Shown: in pieces, positions 22,207-31,732 of the stretch | How positions within the stretch are numbered: the stretch's first letter is position 1 | Layout: the number at the start of each line of letters is the position of its first letter | Source of the DNA: Millisia brevis NBRC 105863 | Lineage (GTDB): Bacteria > Actinomycetota > Actinomycetes > Mycobacteriales > Mycobacteriaceae | Reading direction: 5' to 3' | NCBI RefSeq assembly: GCF_001552615.1 | Contig: NZ_BCRN01000014.1 | Span: forward strand, 122,624-186,623 | DNA length: 64,000 nucleotides | Program-made: the position numbers and the translations under genes | The notes under the pieces: model-generated | What the model saw: the letters and a program-made list of their open reading frames with translations, nothing else | Told to the model about the DNA's origin: nothing | Databases searched by the model: none

Positions 22207-22992
22207 GTGACCAGGGTGCTGGCGGTAGCGAATCAAAAGGGTGGCGTCGCCAAGACGACGACTGTCGCGTCCTTGGGGGCGGCGTTGGTGGCCGCCGGGC
22301 GCCGGGTGCTGGTGGTCGATCTGGACCCGCAGGGCTCCCTGACCTTCTCGCTCGGGCACAATCCCGACCGCCTCGAGGTCTCGGTCAACGAGGTCCTGGT
22401 GTCGAATACCCCTGTGGCGGAGGCGCTCCTCGATACCGAGGAAGGAATGTCCCTGCTGCCGGCGACAATCGACCTCGCGGGCGCGGAGGCGCTGTTGTTG
22501 ATGCGGCCCGGACGGGAGTTCGCTCTGCGACGCGCGCTCGAACCGGTGTCGGATCGCTTCGACGTCGTCCTGCTCGACTGCCCGCCCTCGCTCGGCGTGC
22601 TCACGCTCAACGGTTTGACCGCCGCCGACTCGGTTCTTGTTCCCCTGCAATGTGAAACGCTCGCCCACCGGGGCGTCGGCCAGCTGTTGCGGACGGTTCG
22701 GGAGGTCCAGCAGGTCACCAATCCGGAGCTGGCTCTGATCGGTGCGCTGCCCACGCTCTACGATGCGCGCACCACCCACAGCCGGGATGTGGTCGCCGAT
22801 ATCTCCGATCGCTACGGCCTGCCGGTGGTCGCCCCGCCGATCCCGCGGACCGTGCGCTTCGCGGAGGCGTCCGCCTCGGGTGCGACCGTCCTGGCCGGGC
22901 GCCGGCACAAGGGGGCGCTGGCCTACCGCGATCTGGCCGCGAACCTGCTCGACTATTGGGACGGCAAGGAGTTGCGGACCTTCCGGCCCTGA
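22207..22992 (+). CDS. ParA/Soj-family ATPase (Rv3213c-like)
   Basis: 261 residues from GTG 22207. The deviant Walker A motif KGGVAKTTT (about 11-19), the DLDPQGSLTF motif (about 40-49) and DCPPSLGVLTLN (about 123-134) place it in the ParA/Soj family of DNA-positioning ATPases. There is no ParB gene beside it, and the main parAB pair of mycobacteria is near oriC, so it is an orphan ParA whose cargo is unknown. The neighbour downstream is convergent. Confidence 0.9.
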   Translation: MTRVLAVANQKGGVAKTTTVASLGAALVAAGRRVLVVDLDPQGSLTFSLGHNPDRLEVSVNEVLVSNTPVAEALLDTEEGMSLLPATIDLAGAEALLLMRPGREFALRRALEPVSDRFDVVLLDCPPSLGVLTLNGLTAADSVLVPLQCETLAHRGVGQLLRTVREVQQVTNPELALIGALPTLYDARTTHSRDVVADISDRYGLPVVAPPIPRTVRFAEASASGATVLAGRRHKGALAYRDLAANLLDYWDGKELRTFRP

Positions 22993-23031
22993 CCCCCGGC
23001 GCCCGTGGGTCGGGGTGATGCGGGGTGTCGG

Positions 23032-24252
23032 CTATCCGAGGCCGACGACGACGTCGCCGCGCTGTTCGATCACCATGCGGCCGACGACGGCGGAGGCGAC
23101 CGGTCCGGTCCAGCCGGCCCGATCGACCGGGATGACCCGACTGTCGGTACCGGTGCTCGGATCGGTGACGGTGATCCCGCCGGGCACCGGGACCAGGAGC
23201 GAGCCCGCCATCGCGACGCCGGGCCCGAGGGTGTCCTCGCGCATCCACGACACCGTCGTGCCGCCGTCCGGCAGGGCGGCGGTCGCATCGCCGGACCACC
23301 AGGAGCGCACGGTGCCCGCGTCGACGACGTCGTCCTCGACCGAGGTGATGCGCGGCAGCGGCTGCATTCCGCTCGCCGGTACCGCGCCGTCGTCGTAGAC
23401 GTACAGCCGCGAGGGCTGGTCCCCGGAGGCGGCGACCGCGACCGCGGTGCGACTGCCGTCGAGGGCGATCACCCGGGCATCGGTCGAGTCGATCGGCAGC
23501 TCGGTGCGCTCGGCCGAGACGATGTCCTTCGGCTCGGTGGAGTCGTCGGGGGACGGCTCGGTCACCGTCAGGCGCAGGAACTCCTCGCCGGGGCAGCGCT
23601 CGAGCAGCGCGAGCCGCTTGTCCAGTGACCGTCCGGACAGGAAGGTGCAGCCATCGCGGGGTTGGCGACCGGACTCCGCCGGGGTGGGTACGCGCCCGTA
23701 TTCCAGGGTGCGCACCAGATCGGATCGCAGCACCTCGACGCGGGTCGGTCCCATCACGACCAGATGGGTGCCGTCCCCGGTGACGGTGATCTGCCCGTCC
23801 ATCTCCGAGGAGCGGGTCGCGGTGACCCGCCCGGTCTGACCGTCGAGCCGGACGACCTGGCCGCAGCCGCGGTCGTCGCGGTAGAAGGCGACCACCGAGG
23901 TCCACTGGCCCGCCACCGCGCAGAGCTCGCGATCGCGCCGGTACGTCCAGGCGACCTGCCCGGTCTCCGGATCGCGACCGGTGATCGTGTGGGCGTCGTC
24001 GGCGACGACGATCGCACCGTCCGCGACCACCGGCGGGAAGTCCGCATCCGCGGGAACCTCCCACCGGGTGGCCACCGCATCGGGTGCGGCGGCGGCGCTC
24101 GGCGGTGCGACCAGCGGGGTATCGGCGAGGACCGACGTCGATCCTCGCGCGTCACCGGTGAACCACACGGCGCCGACCAGAACCAGCACGCCCACGGCGA
24201 TCAGGGCCGCGACGATCAGATCACCGCGGGTGCGGCGTTCCGGTGACAGCAC
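23032..24252 (-). CDS. Membrane-anchored beta-propeller protein (Rv3212-like)
   Basis: 406 residues from GTG 24252, five bases after the rhlE stop, so probably in the same transcript. One transmembrane anchor is seen at about residues 13-31 (LIVAALIAVGVLVLVGAVWF), followed by an extracytoplasmic part with PQQ-like propeller repeats such as GRDPETGQVAWTYRRD (about 92-107) and VVRLDGQTGRVTATR (about 132-146). Three or four cysteines in the outer part could form disulfides. Homologues occupy the same place beside rhlE in mycobacteria. Function unknown. Confidence 0.8.
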   Translation of the reverse strand: MLSPERRTRGDLIVAALIAVGVLVLVGAVWFTGDARGSTSVLADTPLVAPPSAAAAPDAVATRWEVPADADFPPVVADGAIVVADDAHTITGRDPETGQVAWTYRRDRELCAVAGQWTSVVAFYRDDRGCGQVVRLDGQTGRVTATRSSEMDGQITVTGDGTHLVVMGPTRVEVLRSDLVRTLEYGRVPTPAESGRQPRDGCTFLSGRSLDKRLALLERCPGEEFLRLTVTEPSPDDSTEPKDIVSAERTELPIDSTDARVIALDGSRTAVAVAASGDQPSRLYVYDDGAVPASGMQPLPRITSVEDDVVDAGTVRSWWSGDATAALPDGGTTVSWMREDTLGPGVAMAGSLLVPVPGGITVTDPSTGTDSRVIPVDRAGWTGPVASAVVGRMVIEQRGDVVVGLG

Positions 24253-24257
24253 GAAGG

Positions 24258-25913
24258 TCAGTCCACCGCCACGCCGGCTGTCGGCTCGCTGCCGGCGGTC
24301 TCGGTCGAGCGCGGACCACGACGCCGACGGCGCCGACGCTTACGCACGGGGGAGTCGTCGTCGGCCGAGGTCTCGACGACCGTCGACGCGTCACCGGCGC
24401 TCGTCTCGGTCGCGGTATCGGCCGCGGGAGCCGGTTCCGTCGAGTCGACCGCGGTCTCGGCGCTCGCATCGGTCTGGCCGGCGCGGGTGCGACGCCGCTT
24501 GCGGGGGGTGCGGGGCTTGTCGTCCCCGGCCGAGCGGGGGCCGCGACCGTTCGTTTCCGGGGCGGCGGTGGCCTCGGCGGGCACCGCGGGTGCCTTGCGG
24601 ATCGAGCCGCCGGCGTCGCGCGGGATGTCGAGATCGGTGTACAGATGCTCGGAGCTCGAATAGGTCTCCACCGGCTCGGGGGTCCCGAGGGCGAGAGCCT
24701 TGTCGATCAGCTGCCACCGCGGAACGTCGTCCCAGTCGACCAGGGTGATCGCGGTGCCGGTGCGCCCGGCGCGGCCGGTGCGACCGATCCGGTGGACGTA
24801 GGTCTTCTCGTCCTCCGGGCACTGGTAGTTGATGACGTGGGTGACGTCGTCGATGTCGATACCGCGGGCGGCGACGTCGGTGGCGACCAGCACATCGGAG
24901 CGACCGGAACGGAAGGCGGCGAGCGCCTTCTCCCGTGCGATCTGGCCGAGGTCACCGTGCACGGCGCCGACCGAGAAGCCGCGCTCGGCGAGGTCGTCGG
25001 CGACCTTCTGAGCGGTGCGCTTGGTGCGGGTGAAGATCATCGTCGCGCCGCGACCGCGCGCCTGCAGAATGCGGGCGACCATCTCGGCCTTGTCGAGCGC
25101 GTGGGCCCGGTAGATGACCTGCGTGGTGCGTTCGTGGACCGCCGACGAATGCGCCTCCTCGGCGCGGATATGCGTCGGGCGGTTCAGGAAGGCGCGGGCC
25201 AGGGTGATGATCGGGCCGGGCATCGTCGCCGAGAAGAGCATCGTCTGACGCTTGGCCGGAACCGCCTCGAGGATCCGCTCGATATCGGGCAGGAAGCCCA
25301 GGTCGAGCATCTCGTCGGCCTCGTCCAGCACGAGGATCGCGACCTTGCCCAGGATCAGGTGGCCCTGTCGGGCGAGGTCCAGCAGTCGGCCCGGGGTACC
25401 GACGACCACGTCGACGCCCGCCTCGAGGGCGGCGATCTGCCCCTCGTAGGGGCGGCCGCCGTAGACCGAGAGCACCGAGACGGTGCCGGTGCTGCCGGGC
25501 AGATATCGAGCGGCGTCGGAGAGGTCCTTGCTCACCTGGATGCACAGCTCGCGGGTGGGGACGATCACCAGCGCACGCGGCGTGCCGTCGAGGGGGGTGA
25601 TCGATCCGGCTGCCGCACCGTCGGCCGCATCGGCGGTGACCAGGCGGTTGAGCAGCGGGACGCCGAAGCCGTAGGTCTTGCCCATGCCGGTGCGGGCTTG
25701 ACCGATCAAGTCGTCGCCGGCCAGCGCCAACGGCAGGGTCAATTCCTGGATGGCGAAGGTTCGCTCGATGCCCTGCTCGCCGAGGGCGCGGACGATCTCG
25801 GGCCGCACCCCCAACTCGGCGAACGTCGGCGGGGTATGCGACTCGTCGAGGACTGCGGATACCGTCTCCGAGACGGGCGAGTCGCCCTCGTGGTCGATCG
25901 TGATCTTGCTCAG
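24258..25913 (-). CDS. rhlE: DEAD-box RNA helicase RhlE-like, apparent CTG start
   Basis: 551 residues if translated from CTG 25913. An in-frame TAG lies six codons upstream, and there is no ATG, GTG or TTG between it and TTG 25814. Starting at that TTG would remove the conserved phenylalanine 17 residues before the Q motif (TFAELGV ... FAIQELTLPLAL), so the CTG, preceded by AGGAAAGG nine bases away, fits best. Motifs: GMGKT (Walker A, about 75-79), DEAD (about 183), SAT, ARGIDIDDVTHVINY and HRIGRTGRAG. The last 150 residues are a low-complexity tail with basic RKRRRR blocks that probably binds RNA. It unwinds short RNA duplexes in ribosome or mRNA turnover. Confidence 0.9.
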   Translation of the reverse strand: MSKITIDHEGDSPVSETVSAVLDESHTPPTFAELGVRPEIVRALGEQGIERTFAIQELTLPLALAGDDLIGQARTGMGKTYGFGVPLLNRLVTADAADGAAAGSITPLDGTPRALVIVPTRELCIQVSKDLSDAARYLPGSTGTVSVLSVYGGRPYEGQIAALEAGVDVVVGTPGRLLDLARQGHLILGKVAILVLDEADEMLDLGFLPDIERILEAVPAKRQTMLFSATMPGPIITLARAFLNRPTHIRAEEAHSSAVHERTTQVIYRAHALDKAEMVARILQARGRGATMIFTRTKRTAQKVADDLAERGFSVGAVHGDLGQIAREKALAAFRSGRSDVLVATDVAARGIDIDDVTHVINYQCPEDEKTYVHRIGRTGRAGRTGTAITLVDWDDVPRWQLIDKALALGTPEPVETYSSSEHLYTDLDIPRDAGGSIRKAPAVPAEATAAPETNGRGPRSAGDDKPRTPRKRRRTRAGQTDASAETAVDSTEPAPAADTATETSAGDASTVVETSADDDSPVRKRRRRRRRGPRSTETAGSEPTAGVAVD

Positions 25914-26308
25914 TGCTTCGGCCCTTTCCTAGCGCACCATCCCGGTGCGCACGGCGGGCGGGGCCCGGTGCGTCGACGGGGGATGCCTCGTCGGTCACGA
26001 TCACGATTCGCTGCGCCCGGGTCGGGCGGACCGCGGCGCCGGAGTCGGTACCTGCGTCGACGCATGATGGGCGACGCGTATCGACTCACTCGGCGACGGC
26101 GAACTGTGATGTGGACACATCGATATGTCGTCGAGTTTCGACCGATCACGGCCGACGGGCGTGCTGTCGGGACCCGGACGGGCCGATACTCGAGTGCAAT
26201 TCTATCCGGGCCTTCCACGCAGGTCGGACCCGGAGCGCCTTGTCGGCGCGGCGGACCGGTTCGCGCGCGGTCGGCGGGAGTTCCCGGCGCGCACGTAGGC
26301 TTGCGGAC
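25914..26308. other. 395-bp divergent gap between rhlE and the ferritin-like gene
   Basis: No coding region with support is seen. It contains a 14-bp palindrome-like sequence GATGTGGACACATC at 26108-26121 and, at its right end, TAGGCT (26296-26301), a -10-like element seven bases before ATG 26309. The rest shows nothing recognisable. Confidence 0.5.
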
Positions 26309-27046
26309 ATGACCGCGGAGACACCGGGATTGGCCACATCCGACGTCGATGACGACCAGCCGGCAGCCGGCCCGCCGACAACCCTGCGCGGCCGTGCCGG
26401 CATACCGGAGAACCACCCCGGCATCGCCGATCTGTTCGCCGTCCTCGCCTGCGGTGAGATCTCCGCCTTCTACCGCCTGTCCGAGGACGCCCGCTTGGCC
26501 CCGACGCTGCGCGATCGCATCGCGCTCGCCTCGCTGGCCGCCGCCGAGATGGGCCACTTCGAGGAGCTCGAGGCCGCCCTGCGCGGACGCGGGCTCGACG
26601 TCGTGGAGGTGATGGCGCCGTTCGCCTCGGCCCTCGACGAGTACCACGCCTCGACCACCCCCTCGACCTGGCTCGAGGTGCTCGTCAAGGCCTATGTCGG
26701 CGACGGGATCGCCGCGGACTTCTACCGGGAGGTCGCCGGCGGGCTGCCCGAGGAGGCGCGCGCCACCGCCACCGGGGTGCTCTCGCAGACCGCGCATACC
26801 GACTTCGTCGTGCACGAGGTCCGCACGGCGGTCGCCGCGAGCACCGTCGACAAGGACCGGCTGATGCTGTGGGGACGGCGTCTGCTCGGCGAGGCGATCA
26901 CCCGCGCCCAATACGTATTGGCGCAGCGCGACGAATTGACCGAACTGGTCATGTACACCTCGGGGGACCTGACCGGAGTGATCGCGCTGTTCGACCGGAT
27001 GCAGCAACGGCACGGGGAGCGGATGGCGGCCCTCGGGCTGTCCTGA
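26309..27046 (+). CDS. Ferritin-like fold protein (Rv3210c / MiaE-like)
   Basis: 245 residues from ATG 26309, seven bases after the -10-like TAGGCT, so probably leaderless. Di-iron-type residues occur in ACGEISAFYRLSEDA (about 51-65), SLAAAEMGHFEELEAAL (about 76-92) and LGEAITRAQYVL (about 195-206), the pattern of four-helix ferritin-like proteins. The family includes a tRNA hydroxylase MiaE branch, but the actinobacterial members are uncharacterised. A conserved DUF3107 gene follows 73 bp downstream. Confidence 0.8.
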   Translation: MTAETPGLATSDVDDDQPAAGPPTTLRGRAGIPENHPGIADLFAVLACGEISAFYRLSEDARLAPTLRDRIALASLAAAEMGHFEELEAALRGRGLDVVEVMAPFASALDEYHASTTPSTWLEVLVKAYVGDGIAADFYREVAGGLPEEARATATGVLSQTAHTDFVVHEVRTAVAASTVDKDRLMLWGRRLLGEAITRAQYVLAQRDELTELVMYTSGDLTGVIALFDRMQQRHGERMAALGLS

Positions 27047-27119
27047 TTCGCGGCGGCGCCCCGTGCACTAGCGTGGTGGAGCAACGCTCGAGTGGGAGCT
27101 ACGAAAACGGAGGAACCGC

Positions 27120-27347
27120 GTGGACGTCAAGATCGGTGTGTCGCAGAGCCCTCGGGAGTTGGCCCTGGTCAGCAGCCAGACGGCGGAAGAGGTCGAGGCG
27201 CTCGTCGCGGGCGTGTTCGACGGCAGCAATCCGGTGCTGAGCCTGGTGGACGAGAAGGGCCGCAAGTTCCTCGTCCCCGCCGAGAAGATCAGCTACGTCG
27301 AGATCGGCCCGAGCGACTCGCGCAAGGTGGGATTCGCCACCTCCTGA
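27120..27347 (+). CDS. DUF3107 protein (TB9.4, Rv3208A-like)
   Basis: 75 residues from GTG 27120 with a GGAGGA site (about 27109). The sequence is conserved along its whole length: MDVKIGVSQSPRELALVSSQ, then a central helix and the C-terminal FLVPAEKISYVEIG. It is a small ATP-binding-site-less cytoplasmic protein known in M. tuberculosis as TB9.4, described as a T-cell antigen; its cellular job is unknown. It is followed directly by a very strong terminator. Confidence 0.92.
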   Translation: MDVKIGVSQSPRELALVSSQTAEEVEALVAGVFDGSNPVLSLVDEKGRKFLVPAEKISYVEIGPSDSRKVGFATS

Positions 27348-27367
27348 ACGCACCGGAACCACCGCGA

Positions 27368-27410
27368 TACGACGACGGCCGACCGGATCATCCGGTCGGC
27401 CGTCGTCGTA
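27368..27410. terminator. Perfect 20-bp hairpin terminator between DUF3107 and TetR genes
   Basis: TACGACGACGGCCGACCGGA (27368-27387) pairs without a mismatch with 27391-27410 around a 3-nt TCA loop. It lies between two convergent genes and should stop transcription from both sides. Confidence 0.85.
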
Positions 27411-27429
27411 CGGGTTGTGTATGAGGGCG

Positions 27430-28152
<723 letters not shown>

Positions 28153-28229
28153 TCACGCCGAATCGTTCCGTCCGACGATACTCGCGCGGCGGCGGCTCGG
28201 GTTGGGAAGTGGTGTGAGAACCTGTCTCG

Positions 28230-29438
28230 GTGCCGGATAGCACACGAACAGTAGCCGGGTCTGCCTCCGACGGTTCCGATCGATGGAACGCCGGTACCGA
28301 TCGGCGACCGAACGACGGCGTCGATGCTCGACGGGACGTCGGTGTCGATGCTCGACGGGACGTCGGTGTCGATGCTCGACGGGACGTCGGTGCCGATTCG
28401 CGACGGGACGTCGACGACAGCGATCGGGAGCTCGGCAGAAACGATCGCTCGCATCAGCCCCTGCGCGCGCATTGGGATCCCACCGGTGGCGACGAAGCCG
28501 CCCCGGTCATGTCGCGCGCCGCGCGGCGCGCGCGGCCCGCCCGCACCGCGCGCAAGCAGAGCCGTTTCGGCCGATTCTTCGCGACCTACGGGTGGCGCGC
28601 CTATCTGCTTCCCGTGCTGGTCGTCGTCACGATCCTGGTCGCCTACGACGCGTGGACGGTCACCGGCGGCGAGACCGCGACCGAGGCATCCGGGGACGCG
28701 CTGGTCGTGCCGGGGTTCGGCGAGCTGACCGATACCGAGCAGAGCACCGACGTCATCGGGGTGCCACCCGCCGCGGATGGGAGCTTCGCCGGCTCGATCC
28801 CCTCCGGTGAGCTGCCCGCCGGCGGCCCGTTCACCGCTCAGGGGCTCGGCGACTGGCATATCGTGCCCGGGACGACCGGCCAGGTCGGCGTCGGTCGCGA
28901 TCGGGTCTTCACCTATACCGTCGAGATCGAGGACGGTGTCGACACCACGTCCTTCGGCGGTGACGGTTCGTTCGCCGAGATGGTCGACGCCACCCTCGCC
29001 AATCCGAAGAGTTGGATCGGGGACGAACGGTTCGCCTTTCGACGCATCGACTCCGGCGACCCCGACTTCCGCGTCTCGTTGACCTCGCAGATGTCGGTGC
29101 GGCCGGCCTGCGGATACGACATCCCGCTCGAGGTGTCCTGCTACAACCCGTCGATCGGCCGAGTGATCCTCAACGAACCGCGCTGGGTCCGCGGCGCGAT
29201 CGCCTTCCAGGGCGACGTCGGCTCGTATCGGCAGTATGTGATCAACCACGAGGTCGGCCACGCGATCGGCTACGCCGCGCACCAGCCCTGCGAGAGCAAC
29301 GACGGTTTGGCCCCGATCATGATGCAGCAAACCTTCGGCACGGCCAACGACGACATCGCCGCGCTCGATCCCGCCGGGGTGGTGCCGATGAACGGCCTGG
29401 TCTGTCGCTACAACCCCTGGCCCTATCCGCGTACCTGA
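28230..29438 (+). CDS. DUF3152 membrane-anchored metzincin-like protease (Rv3207c-like)
   Basis: 402 residues from GTG 28230; ATG 28509 (residue 94) is an alternative start that would drop a disordered leader. The leader carries three exact VDARRDVG octapeptide repeats. A single transmembrane segment at about 124-140 (AYLLPVLVVVTILVAYD) is followed by the DUF3152 domain. Near residue 340 it has HEVGHAIGYAAH, which fits the metzincin zinc motif HExxHxxGxxxH, so an outer-face zinc protease is plausible. A Met lies after the motif (MMQQ), as a Met-turn would require. The substrate is unknown. It lies upstream of moeZ. Confidence 0.88.
   Translation: MPDSTRTVAGSASDGSDRWNAGTDRRPNDGVDARRDVGVDARRDVGVDARRDVGADSRRDVDDSDRELGRNDRSHQPLRAHWDPTGGDEAAPVMSRAARRARPARTARKQSRFGRFFATYGWRAYLLPVLVVVTILVAYDAWTVTGGETATEASGDALVVPGFGELTDTEQSTDVIGVPPAADGSFAGSIPSGELPAGGPFTAQGLGDWHIVPGTTGQVGVGRDRVFTYTVEIEDGVDTTSFGGDGSFAEMVDATLANPKSWIGDERFAFRRIDSGDPDFRVSLTSQMSVRPACGYDIPLEVSCYNPSIGRVILNEPRWVRGAIAFQGDVGSYRQYVINHEVGHAIGYAAHQPCESNDGLAPIMMQQTFGTANDDIAALDPAGVVPMNGLVCRYNPWPYPRT
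28320..28415. repeat. 24-bp coding minisatellite in the DUF3152 leader
   Basis: Three exact copies of a 24-bp unit beginning GTCGATGCTCGACGGGACGT (28320-28343, 28344-28367, 28368-28391) and one diverged copy (28392-28415). The repeats stay in frame. Confidence 0.9.
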
Positions 29439-29558
29439 TCCACGCCCCGCAGACGTTCGGCCGCACCCGGCCCGGCCGCCCGTGCCCCGGGCGGTGGGAC
29501 GATGGGCGGACGACCCGGTGCGTGCGGTGCCGGGAATCGGACGGCACGAAGGATGACG

Positions 29559-30767
29559 ATGGAAACGCTGCCACCGTTGGTGGAACCGGGCCCGCCGCTG
29601 GCGCCGGAGGAGACGACGCGGTACAGCCGCCACCTGCTGCTGCCGGGGATCGGTTCCGAGGGGCAGCGGCGTCTGCGCAACGCCCGGGTCCTGGTGATCG
29701 GCGCCGGGGGACTCGGCTCGCCGGCGCTGCTGTACCTGGCGGCCGCTGGAGTCGGCACGATCGGGGTGATCGATCTCGACGAGGTGGACACCACCAACCT
29801 GCAACGTCAGATCGCCCACGGCGAGGCGGACGTCGGCCGCCCCAAGGTCGACAGCGCCCGCGACGCGGTGGCCCGGATCAACTCGTCGGTCGCGGTGGAA
29901 ACCCACCGGGAGCGCCTCGCCGCCGACAACGCGGTCGACCTGTTCTCCCGGTACGACCTGATCCTGGACGGCACCGACAACTTCGCGACCCGCTACCTGG
30001 TCAACGACGCCGCCGAATTGGCGGGCAAGCCGTACGTCTGGGGATCGCTCTACCGGTTCTCCGGACAGGTCTCGGTCTTCTGGGCGTCCGCGCCGAACGG
30101 GCGGGCCCGCAGCTACCGCGACCTCTACCCGCAGGCCCCGCCGGCCGGCACGGTGCCGTCCTGCGCCGAGGGTGGGGTGCTCGGCGCGCTGTGCGGGACG
30201 ATCGGATCGCTGATGGTCACCGAGGCGCTCAAGCTGATCACCGGCATCGGCGAGAGCCTGCTCGGCCGCGTCCTGGTCTACGACGCCTCCGCGATGAGCA
30301 TCCGCACGCTGACCCTGCCCGCCGATCCGCACCGCGCTCCGGTGACCGGACTGATCGACTACGAGGTCTTCTGTGGGCTCGCACCGGCCGCCGCCGGGGC
30401 CGAGAACGGGGACGCGACCACGGCGGCGGCCGACGGGGGAGCGGCGCTCACCATCGACGCCGCCGAGTTGGAGCGCCGCCGCCGGTCCGACCATCCGCCG
30501 GTGCTGATCGATGTCCGCGAGCCCGTCGAATGGGAGATCATCAGCATCCCGGACGCGATCGGTATCCCGGTCGGCCGGATCCTGGCCGGTCCGGGCCTCG
30601 ACGAGGTCCCGCACGATGTCCCGCTGGTGCTCTACTGCAAGACCGGGATCCGCTCGGCGTACGCCCTCGACGCGGTCCGCGCCGCCGGATTCACCGACGC
30701 GGTACACCTCGCCGGCGGAATTGTGGCCTGGTCCGCGCACGTCCAACCCGCCGCCGCGACCTACTAG
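29559..30767 (+). CDS. moeZ: Adenylyltransferase/sulfurtransferase MoeZ
   Basis: 402 residues from ATG 29559; GAAGG at 29547-29551 is well placed for this ATG and too close for the one at 29553. The N-terminal half is a ThiF/MoeB fold with the nucleotide motif GAGGLGSPALLYLAAAGVG (about 48-66), DEVDTTNLQRQ (about 75-85) and the Cys of PSCAEGGVLG (about 201). The C-terminal rhodanese domain has the persulfide cysteine in YCKTGIRS (about 360). MoeZ activates sulfur-carrier proteins (MoaD, CysO, ThiS types) by adenylation and thiocarboxylation. The link between the two halves is Ala/Gly-rich. It is followed 80 bp later by a TIGR02569 gene. Confidence 0.95.
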   Translation: METLPPLVEPGPPLAPEETTRYSRHLLLPGIGSEGQRRLRNARVLVIGAGGLGSPALLYLAAAGVGTIGVIDLDEVDTTNLQRQIAHGEADVGRPKVDSARDAVARINSSVAVETHRERLAADNAVDLFSRYDLILDGTDNFATRYLVNDAAELAGKPYVWGSLYRFSGQVSVFWASAPNGRARSYRDLYPQAPPAGTVPSCAEGGVLGALCGTIGSLMVTEALKLITGIGESLLGRVLVYDASAMSIRTLTLPADPHRAPVTGLIDYEVFCGLAPAAAGAENGDATTAAADGGAALTIDAAELERRRRSDHPPVLIDVREPVEWEIISIPDAIGIPVGRILAGPGLDEVPHDVPLVLYCKTGIRSAYALDAVRAAGFTDAVHLAGGIVAWSAHVQPAAATY

Positions 30768-30847
30768 GCGTTACCGTCGTTGATCGTGACGGGTGAATCG
30801 CAAGGGTACGGACGTGACACGACATGCCCCCGGGTAGCGTGAGGCCC

Positions 30848-31702
30848 GTGTTGACTGGTGTTGAGCCGCCGCCCCATGTCTGCGCGACCTTCGGGCTGCG
30901 TGACCGGGAACCCGTGCCGCTGGGGGCGGAATGGGAGGTCGGCTGGCGCCTGGGCGATGTCGTGCTGTCGCCGGTGGTCGACGCCGGGCGCGCGGCCTGG
31001 TCGGCTCGGGTCCGCGAGACGTTGGTCGTCGAGGGGGTCCGCCTGGCGCGGCCGGTCCGCTCGACCGACGGTCGCTATGTCGTCTCCGGGTGGCGGGCCG
31101 ACACCTTCGTCGACGGGGAGCCCGAGTCGCGCCACGACGAGGTCGTCTCGCTGTCCGGTCGGCTGCACGCCGCCACCGCCCAGCTCGATCGGCCGCGATT
31201 CCTCGCGCACGCGCCGGCGGCGCCGTACCAGGGCGGCGACCTGTTCCTGGCCGCCGACCACTCCGCCTGGGACGCCCAGCCCAGCCGCGTGCTGCGCACC
31301 CAGATCCCGGAGGATCCGCCGCAGGGCGCGCTGCGCAGCCTGGAGCTGATCGGTCAGCTCGGCACGCTGCGCCGGCAGGTGTCCTCGCCGAACCAACTCG
31401 TCCACGGTGACCTCTTCGGCACCGTGCTGTTCTCGGGCAACCTCGCCCCGGCGATCACCGACATCACCCCGTACTGGCGTCCCGCCGGGTGGGCGGCGGC
31501 GGTGGTGGTCGTCGACTCGCTCGCCTGGGGCGGCGCCGACGACGGCTTGATCGGCCGTTGGGAGGACATCCCCGAGTGGCCGCAGATGCTGCTGCGGGCG
31601 CTGATGTTCCGGTTGGCGGTGCACGCGCTGCATCCGCGGGCGACCGAGGAGGCCTTCCTCGGGCTGGCCCGCACCGCCGACATGGTCCGGATGATCCTGT
31701 AG
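30848..31702 (+). CDS. TIGR02569 family protein (Rv3205c-like)
   Basis: 284 residues from GTG 30848. TAGCGT, a -10-like hexamer, lies seven bases before it, consistent with leaderless translation. The sequence has a kinase-like-fold flavour (NQLVHGDLFGTVLFSG then AITDITPYWRPAGW near residues 180-215), resembling aminoglycoside phosphotransferase-type HGDL motifs, but no complete kinase motif set. It is conserved next to moeZ in mycobacteria. The function is unknown. Confidence 0.85.
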   Translation: MLTGVEPPPHVCATFGLRDREPVPLGAEWEVGWRLGDVVLSPVVDAGRAAWSARVRETLVVEGVRLARPVRSTDGRYVVSGWRADTFVDGEPESRHDEVVSLSGRLHAATAQLDRPRFLAHAPAAPYQGGDLFLAADHSAWDAQPSRVLRTQIPEDPPQGALRSLELIGQLGTLRRQVSSPNQLVHGDLFGTVLFSGNLAPAITDITPYWRPAGWAAAVVVVDSLAWGGADDGLIGRWEDIPEWPQMLLRALMFRLAVHALHPRATEEAFLGLARTADMVRMIL

Positions 31703-31732
31703 CCGACTCGGCCCGGCCGTTCGCGGAATCGA

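Noticed and set aside
25932..26004. Minus-strand GTG frame (MIVTDEASPVDAPG...) as the true start of RhlE
   Set aside because: It is in another frame; joining it to the helicase would need a frameshift, and the helicase frame has a TAG between.
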